Below are positions 7,133 to 18,557 of a DNA stretch of 64,000 bases, piece by piece. A program made the translations under genes and the position numbers. How positions within the stretch are numbered: the stretch's first letter is position 1; every line of letters starts with the position of its first letter. Under the pieces are notes generated by a model. The model was not told the DNA's origin. It worked only from the letters and a program-made list of their open reading frames with translations, and searched no databases. Source of the DNA: Prevotella histicola JCM 15637 = DNF00424 (GTDB lineage Bacteria > Bacteroidota > Bacteroidia > Bacteroidales > Bacteroidaceae); the NCBI RefSeq assembly GCF_000613925.1, contig NZ_BAJX01000016.1:1-64000 (forward strand), given 5' to 3'.

Positions 7133-10100
7133 CTATCGGGTCAGACTGAGTTTCAGACTGACACCGAAGTCGTGCGTTGTAGTAGGATAACTGCCCGATG
7201 ACAACAGTGGAGAGTTGATCTGCAGGTCGTAATAGAGGCTTGCCGTAACCAACCTACTCAGTGTATAGTCGCCCATAAAGGAGAACTTAAAGGCAGTGTT
7301 ACCACTTGATGCTGCCGACGACAGCGATGCGATGTCACGTGTCAGCGATGCCTGTTGACGATAACTCATATCGAGACGGAGGTTCAAATCACGGTTCACC
7401 CCACCATTCTTGTTCGTCGAGTTATTGTCATTCTGATTGTTATCATTCTGCTTTTTCTTGCTTTTAACCACCCTTCGTGTTCCCGTATTGAAGAGATTGA
7501 AGTTATTTATCCTGTATCCAATGCCGATAACCCAGTCCTTTGACGTTGCTTCATTGAGCTGGATACTCGTCATTGAGAGCGAAAGGACACGTGTCTGGCG
7601 GTACTCCAGACGTGCCGTAAGGTCATTCTGCAACGTCACATCTACTCCAAGCAGCGGTGAGAAAGCCTCATTGATGCTCACTTGTGAGATGTTATACATT
7701 GAACTTGGCAATGGATTGCCCGTTGTAGCATCGGTGATGAAGCCCAAACCGTTCATGTATTCCTGCCAAGTACTGTAACTCTGGTAAGAGCCAATGGCAA
7801 AGATGCTGCGATAAGCATGGTTGATATTGATACTCTTAAACAGTGTCTCGAAGAACGGCAGGCGTGACAATCCACTGTAACGGATGGTCCAGTTCGGCAG
7901 CAGACTGCGTAAAGTAGGGAACAACTTCAGTCCGTTACCGCCCATACTGGTGTAAGCATTAAGGAAAGCAGGTATCATTACGTCCGCACTATACTTGTTT
8001 ACGGCTCCGTTTGCAGGGTTATATGTTCCTCCACCATAGGCTGCTGGATAGGTAGAACCTTGATATCGAGCCTCAACAAGCCCACGATATTTCTCGAGCG
8101 AACCCACGAAACGGTCGAAGGTAGCACTGTGATACCCGTTATTAGCATCCCCCTGACTCTCGAAAGCCGTACCCAGAGAGAGCGTTGTCATGGTCAGCGT
8201 ACCGCTTTGCGTGGTAGGATTGCCAGCATACATATACTGAATGCTACGTGAGGTGGTCTCCGTCCGACTGGCAGTAAGGTCAATCTTAAAGTCTCTGAAA
8301 GGCTCTAACGTAACGCGCAACTGCAGATCTTCGGTCTTATTGGTCGTTGCTGGTGTAGCAACACTGTCATTAACGAGTAGCCAATTATTATTACGAGCCT
8401 TGCCAATGTAGTCGTCATCAATGAGACCAAAGGCGAAATCGAGTCCCGGAGACATGGCTCCCGTTCCTCTTCTCTGCCCGAATGCCTTCCCGACAGTAGG
8501 CATGAAGCCCGGCAAAGCATGGCATACTGGTTCCGATAAGAGACACTTGCATTACGAACCATCATCAATGCACGTGCAACATACTGTGCCGTCTTGTACC
8601 ATCCCTTGTTCTCGAGTGGCTCCTTCGGTGTCACGGTGAGCTTCATACGTACGGCAGAGTCAGCCTTGTTATATACCTTCACCTGGTTATCGCCCACCTT
8701 CTTCCACTTTATCTGTATACTCTTTCCTGTTGCATCCTTGGCAGATACCATGAGTCGTTTGGTGTGTTTACCATGTGAGATGACAACGGCTGAGTCGGCA
8801 TTGATGGTTATCTCCTGTTCAAAGCTCCGCTTATTCTTCGGCAGTTCCTTCTTCTTATTGTCCTGTTCCTCCTTCTTTTCCTTCTCTTTCTTCTTCTTTT
8901 CCTCCGGCGTCATTGGCTTCTTCGGCTGCAGACGAGGCTTTGTACGGTTGAAACGCTCGTTGGTTTTCTTAAGGAAAGGAACGTGATTATAGAGTCTTTC
9001 GAAGTTGAATGACCCGTTGATATTGAGCATACGGTTGCTCGTAATCGTATTTCCAAGTGACGTACCATCCTCCAGTTCCGTTCCACGTACCCACGTGTAT
9101 GCCGCAGTATAGGTGGCATCAGCATTCACCCAGTCGAAGGCTGGAATGAGATTGAGTGGCAACTGATAAGAAAGGGTGAAGTTCTGTTGATAGTCAAGTG
9201 GCGTTCCGAAGTGCTTGATACTTGTCCAAACAGAGTCTTTCCACGCCTCATATCGGTCTGGATAGAGGTCCTTATTGACAGGTGTATACGGCTCTTCAAT
9301 CTCCGCATGGGTAGCACTCTGGAAGTTCATGTGCAGGTTTCGTGTCAGATCCCACCGCAAAGAGAAGTCACGATTCCACAGGAATTGTGAGTTAAAGGTC
9401 AGAGGCAGCATGTTATTGACCGTTGCTTCCATGTCACGTTCCTGTAGTTCGTAGTAGTTTCGGAGCATCTCCGTGTTGAAAGTGATGTTCTGTGGCAACC
9501 AGTTGAGCCCGAAGTTCTTGAGGATATCAAACCATCTTGACTTCCCTTTGATGACTTTTCGGAACGGTTCCCATGTCTTATACACTGGAGTCCACGTATA
9601 GTTGACAGCTCCACGCCAGGTGTCTTCGTTCTCATAGACCGTCGTCTCACCCGTAGTATGTGAGTGCGAATGACTGTAAGAGAAGGAGAAGTTGGCAGGA
9701 TCGTACGGCATTGGATGGCTCGTCGTTTGTATTCCGACACGTACATTAGACAAAGAGAAGTTCGTTGTCAGGCGTTTTGTCACCGCAATGGACTCTATGG
9801 AGTCGCGTTCCTGCCGGTTGGCAGCACCTTCCAAGGCGTCTTTCAGCTCCATATCCGTGTCAAGTGGGTTATACTTCGGACGGCTTTCGCTCTTCGTAAC
9901 ACTATAATATAAAGGTGCAGAGACCTTCGCTTTGTCTGGGAAGAACTTACCTAACTCAAGGCTTGTGGTGACTGAGACGTCCGTTTTGGTCTCTTGTTGC
10001 CGCTCATTGACGCCTTGTTCAATACCACCAAAGCCATCCGTGCTGTGGCTGGCATTGATGTCTACGGTACCAAAGTCGGACAACTGGAGGTTCAACTGCC

Positions 10101-13100
10101 CACGTGCAGCCCATCCACCTTCGTTGTTGAACTCTAACAAGCGCAATTCGTTCACCCATACCTCACCACTTTTCTGACTGCTTGCGAGGTTTCGAACACC
10201 AATGATCATCGTCTTCACCTCTCCCAACGTTGGGTTACCCATGATCGTAACACGGTTGGCTGGGTGCTCAGCGTCGTATATTGAGAACGGACGATTGTAA
10301 CTTGCAGTACCTGCTCCACGTGCTTGGTTGCGTTGTTTCTTCACCGATGTGAGCAACTGCAAGGGTATATCCATCATGTTTTCCTCTGGCCATACAGCCT
10401 TACAACCCTCTGCTGTGTAGGTATCATACCATCCTGCAGGGGTTAGTTTCAGAGGTATCTCATACTCATAGTAGTTGTTTTTATAGTCGGAACCCAACCG
10501 AACGAACACTGCCAGCTGGTTATCAGTAAGGTTAGTGGTGTTCTGTTCGAAGGCATTGGCATGTACAAACATCTGCAGACGTTTGTATTGGCGCAGGTCA
10601 AGGGTCGTGTTTTTATATACAGCCTTCGACTCTCCAGTACCGAGATTGCTCACCGACATAGACAAAGCCTGCTCGTTTTGCTGAACAAGCTGTGGCTGAC
10701 TTGGGTCCTGTCCACGGTCTATGCCAGGAGGAAGGGTGTAGTTTACAGGTACTTTATTGTTGTTTTCTTCAATGCTAACGGCGCTTACTGCCATCGTTCC
10801 AGAGGTAGATGCAGCGTTGGTAAGGTTCTGTGAATACTGTCTCCACTTACCACTTACGAGGTCGAACGTACCAAAACGCAGTACAACAGGCTTCTCAAAG
10901 TCGGTCAAGAACATACGCATGAAACGTATACTGGTGAAGTCGCTGATGTTACCCACACGCTTTTGGAACTCCTCCAATGGGATTCTGAACTGATACCAGG
11001 TCACTGTTTCGGACCCACCTTTGCGTAGTGCGGCAGATGCTGTACGCTTATCCACTATGAAATTCCTACCCACAACGAGGTCCTGTGGTCGGATACTGAT
11101 ATGATATTGATAGTATTTCTCATACTCATTCAGCGTATAATCCTGGTTGATATCCTCCACATCAGGTGTCGTTTTATAGGAAGTATCGTATCGTTCGTTG
11201 TTGTTATCGTTGTCAGGAGAGTTGCCTTGTGGGTTGTTGATACGCTTATAACGCTCCAAGATGGATGCCTTCTTTGCATCCCAATCCGACCCACGGAAGT
11301 AATGATAGTCATCATTTGAAGGGTCAGCCCATATAGAATCGAACACAGCTTGGTTCGTTCTGGCTCTTGCAGCAGTGAGAAAGTTCTGATAAGAAGCGAA
11401 CTGTTGCTCCTCTTCATTCGTCAATCCGTCCAGACCTATGTCCTGTTTGGCTCTGCTTCCCTTTGATGTTGCGAAGGCATAGGTGATGGTTGACTGTGTA
11501 GGAATGCGTCCCCACTGCGTCGTTGTCCATGAAGAGCTACCGTCAACAGGCATTCCGCTCTCGTAAAACTTCTTCCCATCCTTAAGAATATCCTCTGAAA
11601 CCTCACCTAAATCGATGTAGAAATCACCGCCATAGTGGCTTGCGTCGGGCTGAAGGTTCGAATAAATGAAGGGATCTAACATCCAAAACTCAATGTATTC
11701 GATGTTAGCTGCCTGGAAATCATTGGTATCGAGCTTGCGCATCATACCTCCCCAAGAACCTCTTGGGTCAGTAAGTCTACCGTTTGCATCGATGTTTGGG
11801 TTGAAGTTATACGGCCCTCTCTCCGTTGGATAGTACGCAAGATTGAGCACATTCAGCGTTGATATGGAGCCAGTATAGTTCAAATCACGGTTCGGGAAGA
11901 GCTCTCTGACAGGCACTTCACGCACATAATGGTTCGAGAGTTGCTCAAGGTCACTCTTGATATGTCCTGGTGTGAGTGAGCTACTACGGCGTGTGAACAA
12001 CGGATCGATGTTATACCATGCCAGAAGACTGCGGTTAAAACCACTGCGAAGGCTTGTCTTATCCGTTGATTCCGGGAAGTCTGACGGTACACTTGAGATA
12101 ACCCACGACTTCGGTTGACTCACGTCGATGGTGTTCTTTGTCCCCTCGAAGTCATCCAGATACGAAGCATTGTTCTGTGTTCCCTTGCTTTGTCCGGCAA
12201 TAAGCTGGGCAAATTCTGCCGAGAACGTTATGTAAGAAGGCTGTGTAACATGCAAGAATGGAATCTTATTCAGCATATTCGTCAGCCATTGGCTTTCCTT
12301 TTTCCAGTTGATATTCAGTCCCCAGATGGTGTTATTGAGTGGTTCCGCACCCATATTCACCTTCGTTGTCAGTGGTTGTTCAGACAGATGCATGAACGTA
12401 CCACCAATCTGGAAGTCCTTGGAGAAGTCATATTCCCAGTTCAAACCAAGCATTGTCTTGCGCTCTTGTTGGTAACTGCTCTGGCTTTCCAGCGATACGT
12501 TGACAGCTGTTCCGGCATCAATGATACTCTGATTCAGTATCGTTACCTCTCCAGCACTGTAGTCAACGCTGTAATCAGAACCCTCTGTCAGCGTGACACC
12601 ACCGGCTGTTACGACCACCGAACCTTGTGGAACGTTATATGCACCAAGTGAGATGACGTTGGCAGCCGTACCCCGATACTGTCCAACAAGCATGTATTTA
12701 TCTTTCTCTGCAATCTGTTTTGCAATGGTTTTTGTGGAGTCATAGAGCTCGGAGAAGACGTATTTATTGGCGATATTAGCTGCTACACCTTTCGCAAGGA
12801 GTGCCTTTCGGAGTCCTTCACCAAAGGGTTCAGCCAGCGGGAAGAACACTCTTCCGTTGTCAACGGTGTACCCTTCCACGTAATCAAAGTATCCATTGGC
12901 ATGCGGATTATTGTTATTATCCAGGCGGTCAGCGCCAAGAAGGCGGATGATAGGCTGACTTTTCACTTGTGGTTCGGGGATATAAGAGAGATAAACACCT
13001 GTGGTATCACTCTGATACTTGACGTCTAAGCGGAATTTATCACGTTCAATGTTTGTCGAAAGGTAGTAGACGTTCTTCATCATCAGGTCCCAGTTGCCCT

Positions 13101-14682
13101 GTTTCGGGTTGTTACTGGTGTTCTTCAGTGACTTTACGAAGAGTGCTTCATTGATATCTGTACGGTCACTGGCGAACTCTCCCACCTGATAAGTTACTCC
13201 TCCATAGGTGTATTCATAGGCTACTGCCAGCACTTGGTCGGTCTGTAGTCCACTACGAAGTGATATATAACCCAGCGCACTATTGACAGTATACTCCGAA
13301 CTGCTGAGCAATCGGGCATTGGCAAGCTTCTCATAGTCGTTTCCACCCACCAGTCCTGCACCGTCAAGGATGCTCGTCACCTGGTCAATGTTACGTGCTG
13401 CGGGATAGCCTTGTGCGATGGTGGCATACTCGGTGTTGGCATTATTGGCAGGAACAGGGCCTGTTCCGGCACCCCAAAGGTCGGTACGACTGACCTTTGT
13501 GTTCTCACCTAAGTCGGTCAAAGCAACGATATTACGGGTGTTACTGGTCGTTCCTGTCTTGTTAGTAACCCATATCTCCACACGGTTGATGGTTATTCCC
13601 GTGGTAAGGTTGGGTAAAGTCTTCATCGCAGCATCGTAGTTGTTACGGAAATACTGCGAAAGGAAGAAGTGACGGTTGTCCTCATACTCCGTAGCATCAA
13701 TCTCAAAAGGAGTGAGTTGCTTACCTCCTCGTGAGCTAACGCTTTTGTTTGAGCTCTTCTTCTGTGACAGAACGGTCTGCAGTTTCAGCTTTCCAAACTG
13801 CATATCGGTACGTATACCGAAGAGGGATGTGGCTCCCTGAACAAGCGAGTTATTGGATGGAAAGGACACGTTACCACCTTCAACGAGTTTGATGATCTCG
13901 TCTTCTTTCCCTTCATACTTCAACTTGAAGTTCTGAGTATCAAAGTCAAACGTGGCGTCAGTGTTGTAGTTGAGGTTCATATTCACCTTATCTCCCACCT
14001 TACCATTGACGTTTAAGTTGATCTTTTCATCGAAGTCCATTGCCGTAGTACGGCGGTTTCGGATGGGTAATGAGGGATTATCGATGTTCTTTATGTTTCC
14101 TCCAAACTTCAGTTCTGCCGTTCCCTGTGTCTTGATACGTACACCACCGGGACCGAAAATCTTCTCTGCAGGACCCAGAGAGAAGTGCATATCTGTGAAA
14201 TCAAACTTCTCTTTGCCTTTCTTTTGGAGTATTTCCTGGTTCTTAGAGCGGTAATAATCAGAGAAACTTCGCTTCTCACTCCACTTCCGATACTCCTCTG
14301 GTGTCATCATGATAGGGGCTGTCACGTAGGTATTCCCAATCTTATTGCCAATGATGTATCGGTCGAGTGTATCGTTATATTCCACGGTCTGCCGCATGTT
14401 CTCCGGACGACTGAGGTCGGTGGAGTTCTCTTTCAGATCGTCATAGGTGACGGGTGAGGTGCGTTGCACCTTCCATCGCGGGTGTAAAAGGGAGTCTGGG
14501 ATCTTCTCATCGTCAATCTCCACGTCAATTTTCTTCGCCTTTTTCACCGTGTCTGGCGGTGCAATGGTGGTCAAAATCTTCTCTATTGAAGCGAAACCAA
14601 AGGCTCCACGTCCCCAGCTCAACAGACAAACGCTGCCAAGGAGGACGACAAGAAGGAGGAATATGTTATGGTATCTTTTCAA
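7133..14682 (-). CDS. sprA: SprA (Sov), T9SS outer-membrane translocon, frameshifted
   Basis: This gene encodes the giant outer-membrane beta-barrel through which type IX secretion substrates cross the outer membrane; it is called SprA in Flavobacterium and Sov in Porphyromonas. A signal segment (YHNIFLLLVVLLGSVCLLSW) is followed by typical SprA sequence (FSLGPAEKIFGPGGVRIKTQ, SLFGIRTDMQFGKLKL, FASYQNFLTAAR). The frame is broken near 8514-8517: frame one reads QYAM then leaves the family sequence, while the next frame resumes with LPGFMPTVG. One base, probably a T in CTTTTG, is missing. With it restored the protein has about 2516 residues, the normal SprA length. It lies 20 bp after ruvA, a conserved Bacteroidota arrangement. 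The C10 protease at 38.7-41.4 kb carries a T9SS sorting domain, so T9SS is presumably active. Confidence 0.88.
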
Positions 14683-14702
14683 AAGCGATTGCGAATCACA
14701 CT

Positions 14703-15320
14703 TTACTTAATCATCTTCAGAGCCATCTTTACAACCTGTTCAACAGGAAGATCGGGCTGTTCTGTCAGAATACTGACCACAACCTTTGCCGAAGGAGCAG
14801 GAGAAAAGCCTAACATTGTCAATGCACTGACGGCTTCATCCTTGATTCCTGCATCAACAGCAGGCGTCCCTGGCTGACTACTTACATGTAGTTCGTCGGC
14901 TACTCCGCTCTGCATGATCTTGTCTTTGAGGTCGACAATGATGCGCTGTGCCGTACGAAGTCCGATGCCTTTCACTGTTTTCAGCATCTTTTCGTCACCG
15001 TTTGCAATGACATTGCACAGTTCGGCAGGTGTCAATGACGAGAGAATCATACGTGCAGTGTTGGCTCCTACACCCGAAACGGTAATCAACAACTGATAAA
15101 GTGAGCGTTCCTGCTTCGTTGCAAAGCCGTAAAGCGTGTAGCTATCGTCACGTCCTCCCGTCATAATTGCCTCATGCACAAAGAGTTTCACAGCCGTTTT
15201 ACCTTGTATAGCACTATAAGTATTAAGTGAAATGCTCAACGCATAACCCACGCCATGTGCTTCAACAACAGCCAAAGCAGGTGTAAGTTCGGTGAGTTCA
15301 CCCTTGATGTATTCTATCAT
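14703..15320 (-). CDS. ruvA: Holliday junction branch migration protein RuvA
   Basis: A 205-residue protein with the full RuvA layout. There is an N-terminal OB fold ([20 protein letters not shown]), a tandem helix-hairpin-helix region with [12 protein letters not shown] (residues ~82-95) and [18 protein letters not shown] (~116-133), and a flexible linker before the C-terminal RuvB-binding domain (ALTMLGF...VVKMALKMI). RuvA tetramers bind four-way junctions and load the RuvB motor; RuvC then resolves the junction. It is the first gene of a probable ruvA-sprA transcript, which is common in Bacteroidota although the two functions are unrelated. Confidence 0.96.
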   Translation of the reverse strand: MIEYIKGELTELTPALAVVEAHGVGYALSISLNTYSAIQGKTAVKLFVHEAIMTGGRDDSYTLYGFATKQERSLYQLLITVSGVGANTARMILSSLTPAELCNVIANGDEKMLKTVKGIGLRTAQRIIVDLKDKIMQSGVADELHVSSQPGTPAVDAGIKDEAVSALTMLGFSPAPSAKVVVSILTEQPDLPVEQVVKMALKMIK

Positions 15321-15954
15321 AATTCAAAATTCTTCACCTTGAGAAGCCCAAGGTGTGGTTGTATATACAGTCTCCTAAACGTAAGTTAGTTATCTTTTAT
15401 TGTAGATACACTTCAAAAACTGCACCTTATAACACTGATTAAGGTTATTAAACAACCCTCATGTGCTATGTCATTATTTGCCCAAAGGAGACCCACAGAC
15501 AACTTCGTTGCATCCTTTCAACCATGCTTTTTCTTTTAGAAAGCCCACCTTCACGCTCCGTGATGGGAGAGAAGGCTAAACGGAAAGGGATTCATTACCC
15601 GCCATAACACGCTCAGCAGAGAGGTAAGATGCACAGATGAAGCAAGAAGAAAGGCTGCACAGTGTCCTTTCTGGACAATAAATTCTTAGGGAACGGATGT
15701 GTTTTCGGGATTTAAACGATAGGGGAAAAATTACTCTTTTCCCCTATCTTAGTTTAAAATTAGTTTGCTGTCACTTTTAACATTTCATGTAATCACCTCA
15801 TGTATAATGGGTTATACGACTACAAAAGATGACAGAAATGACAGCAAATGTGATTCTTCTCACTGGCTTCATCTCAATCCCTTACCCATCAACGCACCTA
15901 CCTTCATCATAAAAAAGACGCATTTATGGCAATGCGGTTGTGACCACAGAGCCA
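15321..15954. other. 634-bp intergenic region between ruvA and the methyltransferase gene
   Basis: No gene is supported in either strand. The only clear structure is the hairpin at 15718-15748. The rest is unremarkable sequence. Confidence 0.6.
15718..15748 (-). terminator. 12-bp perfect hairpin downstream of the methyltransferase gene
   Basis: GATAGGGGAAAA pairs perfectly with TTTTCCCCTATC across a 7-base loop, 207 bp after the methyltransferase stop. The A/T ends could provide a U-tract in either direction. Confidence 0.55.
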
Positions 15955-16851
15955 TCAGAAGGGTAAAGAACCATCCAGGAGAGGTGCTGCAACCGTTGTC
16001 TGCTCATGCTCCAACAGGCGGAGATCAGCAATATGGTGAGCCAGATCATCACGTCTACTCAACAGTTCAAGTTCCTCTCTCCTACCCCGTGACATCCTGC
16101 AAAACTCCTCTTCCTGCTCTATTCCGGCAAAACGACGACCACAGAGATTGGCTGCAATACCCGTAGTACTGGAGCCACTAAAGGGGTCGAGAACCCAGTC
16201 ACCGGGGTCAGTGGAAGCAAGAATGATACGGGTCAGCACACTCAAAGGCTTCTGTGTAGGGTGTTTTCCTTGCGACTTTTCCCATCGTCCGATAGCAGGT
16301 AACCGCCACACATCCGTCATTTGCTTGTCGCCATTGAGATGTTTCATCAGTCGGTAATTGAACTTATGCGGCACACGTGGTAGCTTCCGAGCCCAGATAA
16401 TAAACTCTGTTGAATAGGTAAAGAACCTACAAGAGATGTTACACGGTGGGTTTGTCTTCTGCCAAGTGATGACATTCAGAATCTTATAGCCCAGTTCCGT
16501 CAGGCAGTTAGCCACGGAGAAAATGTTATGATACGTCCCACTGATCCATATCGTACCGTTATCTTTCAGCTTATCACGGCACAGTCTGAGCCACTCACGG
16601 TTGAAAGTCATCAGTTCTTCGGGGCTCTTCCCCCTGTCCCATGACCCTTTATCCACACACACTACATGCCCACTCTGCAACGAAATACCGCCATTGGAGA
16701 GGAAGTAAGGAGGGTCAGCAAAGATCATATCAAACTTAAAATCAAACTCACGAAGCAGCTTGAAACAATCGCCATGAGCAAGGAGAAAGTCGTCTTTCTC
16801 CACTGTAAACACCTTATTTAATTTATCCTGTAACTTCACTTTGCACATCAT
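15955..16851 (-). CDS. Type II DNA (adenine-N6 or cytosine-N4) methyltransferase
   Basis: A 298-residue methyltransferase of the beta-type domain order. The catalytic motif IV, DPPY, is at residues 46-49 (FADPPYFLSNGG) and the AdoMet-binding motif LDPFSGSSTTG lies near the C-terminus (~221-231), preceded by GKHPTQKP (196-202). The fold and the DPPYFLSNGG segment resemble the DpnA/M2.DpnII group, which modifies GATC, but the target is not proven. A TTG at 16863 could extend the frame by four codons; the ATG at 16851 is preferred because a GAACTTTG -7-like box overlaps the TTG. The cognate endonuclease gene ends 88 bp upstream. A GATC-rich repeat at 16897-16931 lies in its promoter region. Confidence 0.88.
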   Translation of the reverse strand: MMCKVKLQDKLNKVFTVEKDDFLLAHGDCFKLLREFDFKFDMIFADPPYFLSNGGISLQSGHVVCVDKGSWDRGKSPEELMTFNREWLRLCRDKLKDNGTIWISGTYHNIFSVANCLTELGYKILNVITWQKTNPPCNISCRFFTYSTEFIIWARKLPRVPHKFNYRLMKHLNGDKQMTDVWRLPAIGRWEKSQGKHPTQKPLSVLTRIILASTDPGDWVLDPFSGSSTTGIAANLCGRRFAGIEQEEEFCRMSRGRREELELLSRRDDLAHHIADLRLLEHEQTTVAAPLLDGSLPF

Positions 16852-16896
16852 TTCTGAATGCAAAGTTCCATAAAAGAAAATACAAAAAGGGCATTA

Positions 16897-16931
16897 GATC
16901 ATTGTTTAAGTTTTGTGATCATAAAAGATCA
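16897..16931. promoter_or_regulatory. 35-bp GATC repeat upstream of the methyltransferase gene
   Basis: The repeat holds three GATC sites, two of them in the inverted repeat TGATC-ATAAAA-GATCA. The same 35 bp with one mismatch is found at 17812-17846 upstream of the endonuclease gene. This location fits an operator shared by both genes. Confidence 0.65.
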
Positions 16932-16938
16932 ATTCTCT

Positions 16939-17667
16939 TTAAATCCATCCTTTACGCGAGGTCTGCAGACAAAGCACATCATATTGTTTCACAATATCTT
17001 CATAAGAATGGAAAGTTATACGATTACGCACATTGTCAAAGGCTGAATGTTCCCTGACTTTCTCAAACTGTGCATGTCTGCTTTCAGATGCTACAATGAT
17101 AAAACGGGTATTGAAGTCCTGTAAATCACAGAACTTTAGAAATGAATTTTGCATATCCGTAGAGTGCTCCACCTCAAACATACTATCGGGCATACCACGC
17201 TTATTGAACCATATTGCATCAACTGTACGGGCACGCGTCGTTAATTCTGGATATGAAAAAGGAGGTATCTTATTTGTGTCACACACATCTTTTAAGGGCT
17301 TTTCAAGAAACAAACGATTCTTATCTTGTGCTGGAATATAAGTCTCAAAGTGCTTCATTCGTCCTATCTCTGTGATGATTCCCTGATAATAACCATGTGT
17401 AAAGACTTCAGAACCTTTACTTGTTTTATCCTTTAAATCAAACTTTGACAAAACAATCTCACGACATTCTTCTAACGCCCACAGCCCTGGTTGCACCCTA
17501 AAGATCTTTGGTGACTTTTGAACTATTTGCCGAATAGACTCCTGCGGGGTCTTTGTTGCCCAATGAGAAGTGTCTACTATATGGTAAAGGTTACCTAAAG
17601 TTGAATATCCTCCATGCTTTCTCATAGCATCAACCACTTGGTCTGCCTGTGTATATTTCTTTGTCAT
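16939..17667 (-). CDS. Restriction endonuclease with HARE-HTH-type N-terminal domain
   Basis: A 242-residue protein. Residues ~6-66 (QADQVVDAMRKHGGYSTLGNLYHIVD to FRVQPGLWALEE) match the HARE-HTH winged-helix pattern: a helix, GG-Y-T/S, L-Y, then RV-PG-WAL. The C-terminal half holds a probable PD-(D/E)xK nuclease core with Asp150 (VDAIWFN), then Glu165 and Glu167 (FEVEHS); the usual lysine is replaced, as in some E-x-E variants. It precedes the methyltransferase gene and is transcribed in the same direction from its own promoter region, so the two form a type II restriction-modification pair. The HARE-HTH domain is known from chromatin proteins and restriction enzymes and may sense DNA modification. 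Target specificity is not shown. Confidence 0.75.
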   Translation of the reverse strand: MTKKYTQADQVVDAMRKHGGYSTLGNLYHIVDTSHWATKTPQESIRQIVQKSPKIFRVQPGLWALEECREIVLSKFDLKDKTSKGSEVFTHGYYQGIITEIGRMKHFETYIPAQDKNRLFLEKPLKDVCDTNKIPPFSYPELTTRARTVDAIWFNKRGMPDSMFEVEHSTDMQNSFLKFCDLQDFNTRFIIVASESRHAQFEKVREHSAFDNVRNRITFHSYEDIVKQYDVLCLQTSRKGWI

Positions 17668-17717
17668 AGAATGCCGTCTCTTGTCTGTTTTAAGTCATTT
17701 AAATAGTATTTACAGTG

Positions 17718-17725
17718 CAAATGTA
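17718..17725 (-). promoter_or_regulatory. -7 box of the endonuclease gene
   Basis: Minus-strand TACATTTG matches TAnnTTTG, 50 bp upstream of the ATG at 17667. No -33 element is evident. Confidence 0.4.
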
Positions 17726-17811
17726 CGTAAAACATATGGTATTCCGTAGCTTTTTATTCTGAAAATCATCAGTTTAAAGGTCATTAAAAGGTGAGACAAC
17801 GCCAAAGAAAG

Positions 17812-17846
17812 GATCATTGTTTAAGTTTTATGATCATAAAAGATCA
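17812..17846. promoter_or_regulatory. 35-bp GATC repeat upstream of the endonuclease gene
   Basis: It matches 16897-16931 at 34 of 35 positions and keeps all three GATC sites. It lies 87 bp upstream of the endonuclease -7 box. Confidence 0.65.
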
Positions 17847-18030
17847 CATTTACAAAACAAACTTTAAAACGGTGGGACATGTCGTTTGAGGTGCTTCCTA
17901 TGAGTGGTGCGGTTATCTATTCATGCCCACGAAAGCGGGAAAAGGGGGAGGGGAATGGGGCGGATGACAACAGGGTGAGGGCGGGGGGAGGATGGGATAA
18001 ACAGGATGGGAGGGTGATGTGAGGAATAAG

Positions 18031-18250
18031 AAATAACCTTACAAAAAAATAAAAGGGTGTTGATGGCAAAACGAAGGATAATGGTGAAAAACGGGGTTTG
18101 TAACCTCCGCTGTATCAAGAGGTTACAAAGAGGCTTGTAAAAGGTGCCCTTTTGCGTTGTAAAAGACGCCCTTTTACACGTCAAAAGATGCCCTTTTACA
18201 TTGCAAAAGGGCGTCTTTTAGAATGCAAAAGGGCGTAGATTGAAAAGCAG
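18031..18250 (-). repeat. 220-bp dispersed element, copy 3
   Basis: Minus-orientation copy. The conserved end TTGTAAGGTTATTT is at the low-coordinate side, then GTAACC...GGTTAC, then the AAAAGGGC/GCCCTTTT boxes. This and the following A/G-rich stretch fill the gap between the endonuclease and the glycan locus. Confidence 0.85.
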
Positions 18251-18446
18251 AAGGGAAATAAATTGACAAAGAAGGGGCAAAGGCGAAAGAACAAAGGGGG
18301 AAAGGGTAAAACTAAAAAAAAGGGGAATTGAAAAGGAAAAGGATAAGAAAGGGAAAGAGTAAAAGGTGCATTTGAAAAGAAAAAGGATAAAAAGAAAGAG
18401 AGAAAAGGGGGTATTTGAAAGGGAAAAGGATAAAAAGGTAAACAAG
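18251..18446. repeat. Purine-rich low-complexity stretch
   Basis: About 200 bp composed almost only of A and G on the plus strand, with repeats of GGAAAAGGATAA(A/G). No gene is present. Confidence 0.6.
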
Positions 18447-18481
18447 AAAAGCCAGACTTGCAGGTGCAATCTGGCTTTTTA
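18447..18481 (-). terminator. Rho-independent terminator of the glycan locus
   Basis: AAAAGCCAGA and TCTGGCTTTT form a 10-bp stem with a 13-base loop, 77 bp after the stop of the last gene of the locus (18558). On the minus strand it is followed by a T-rich tail. Confidence 0.75.
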
Positions 18482-18557
18482 CGGTTATTGAAACACTGTA
18501 GGTGCCTTCGCCAATGGCGTTATGTGCGATGGCAGGAAGGCACTACAGGACTGATGA

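Noticed and set aside
12115..12651. 178-codon plus-strand frame inside sprA
   Set aside because: It is antisense to clearly coding sprA sequence and has no recognisable features.
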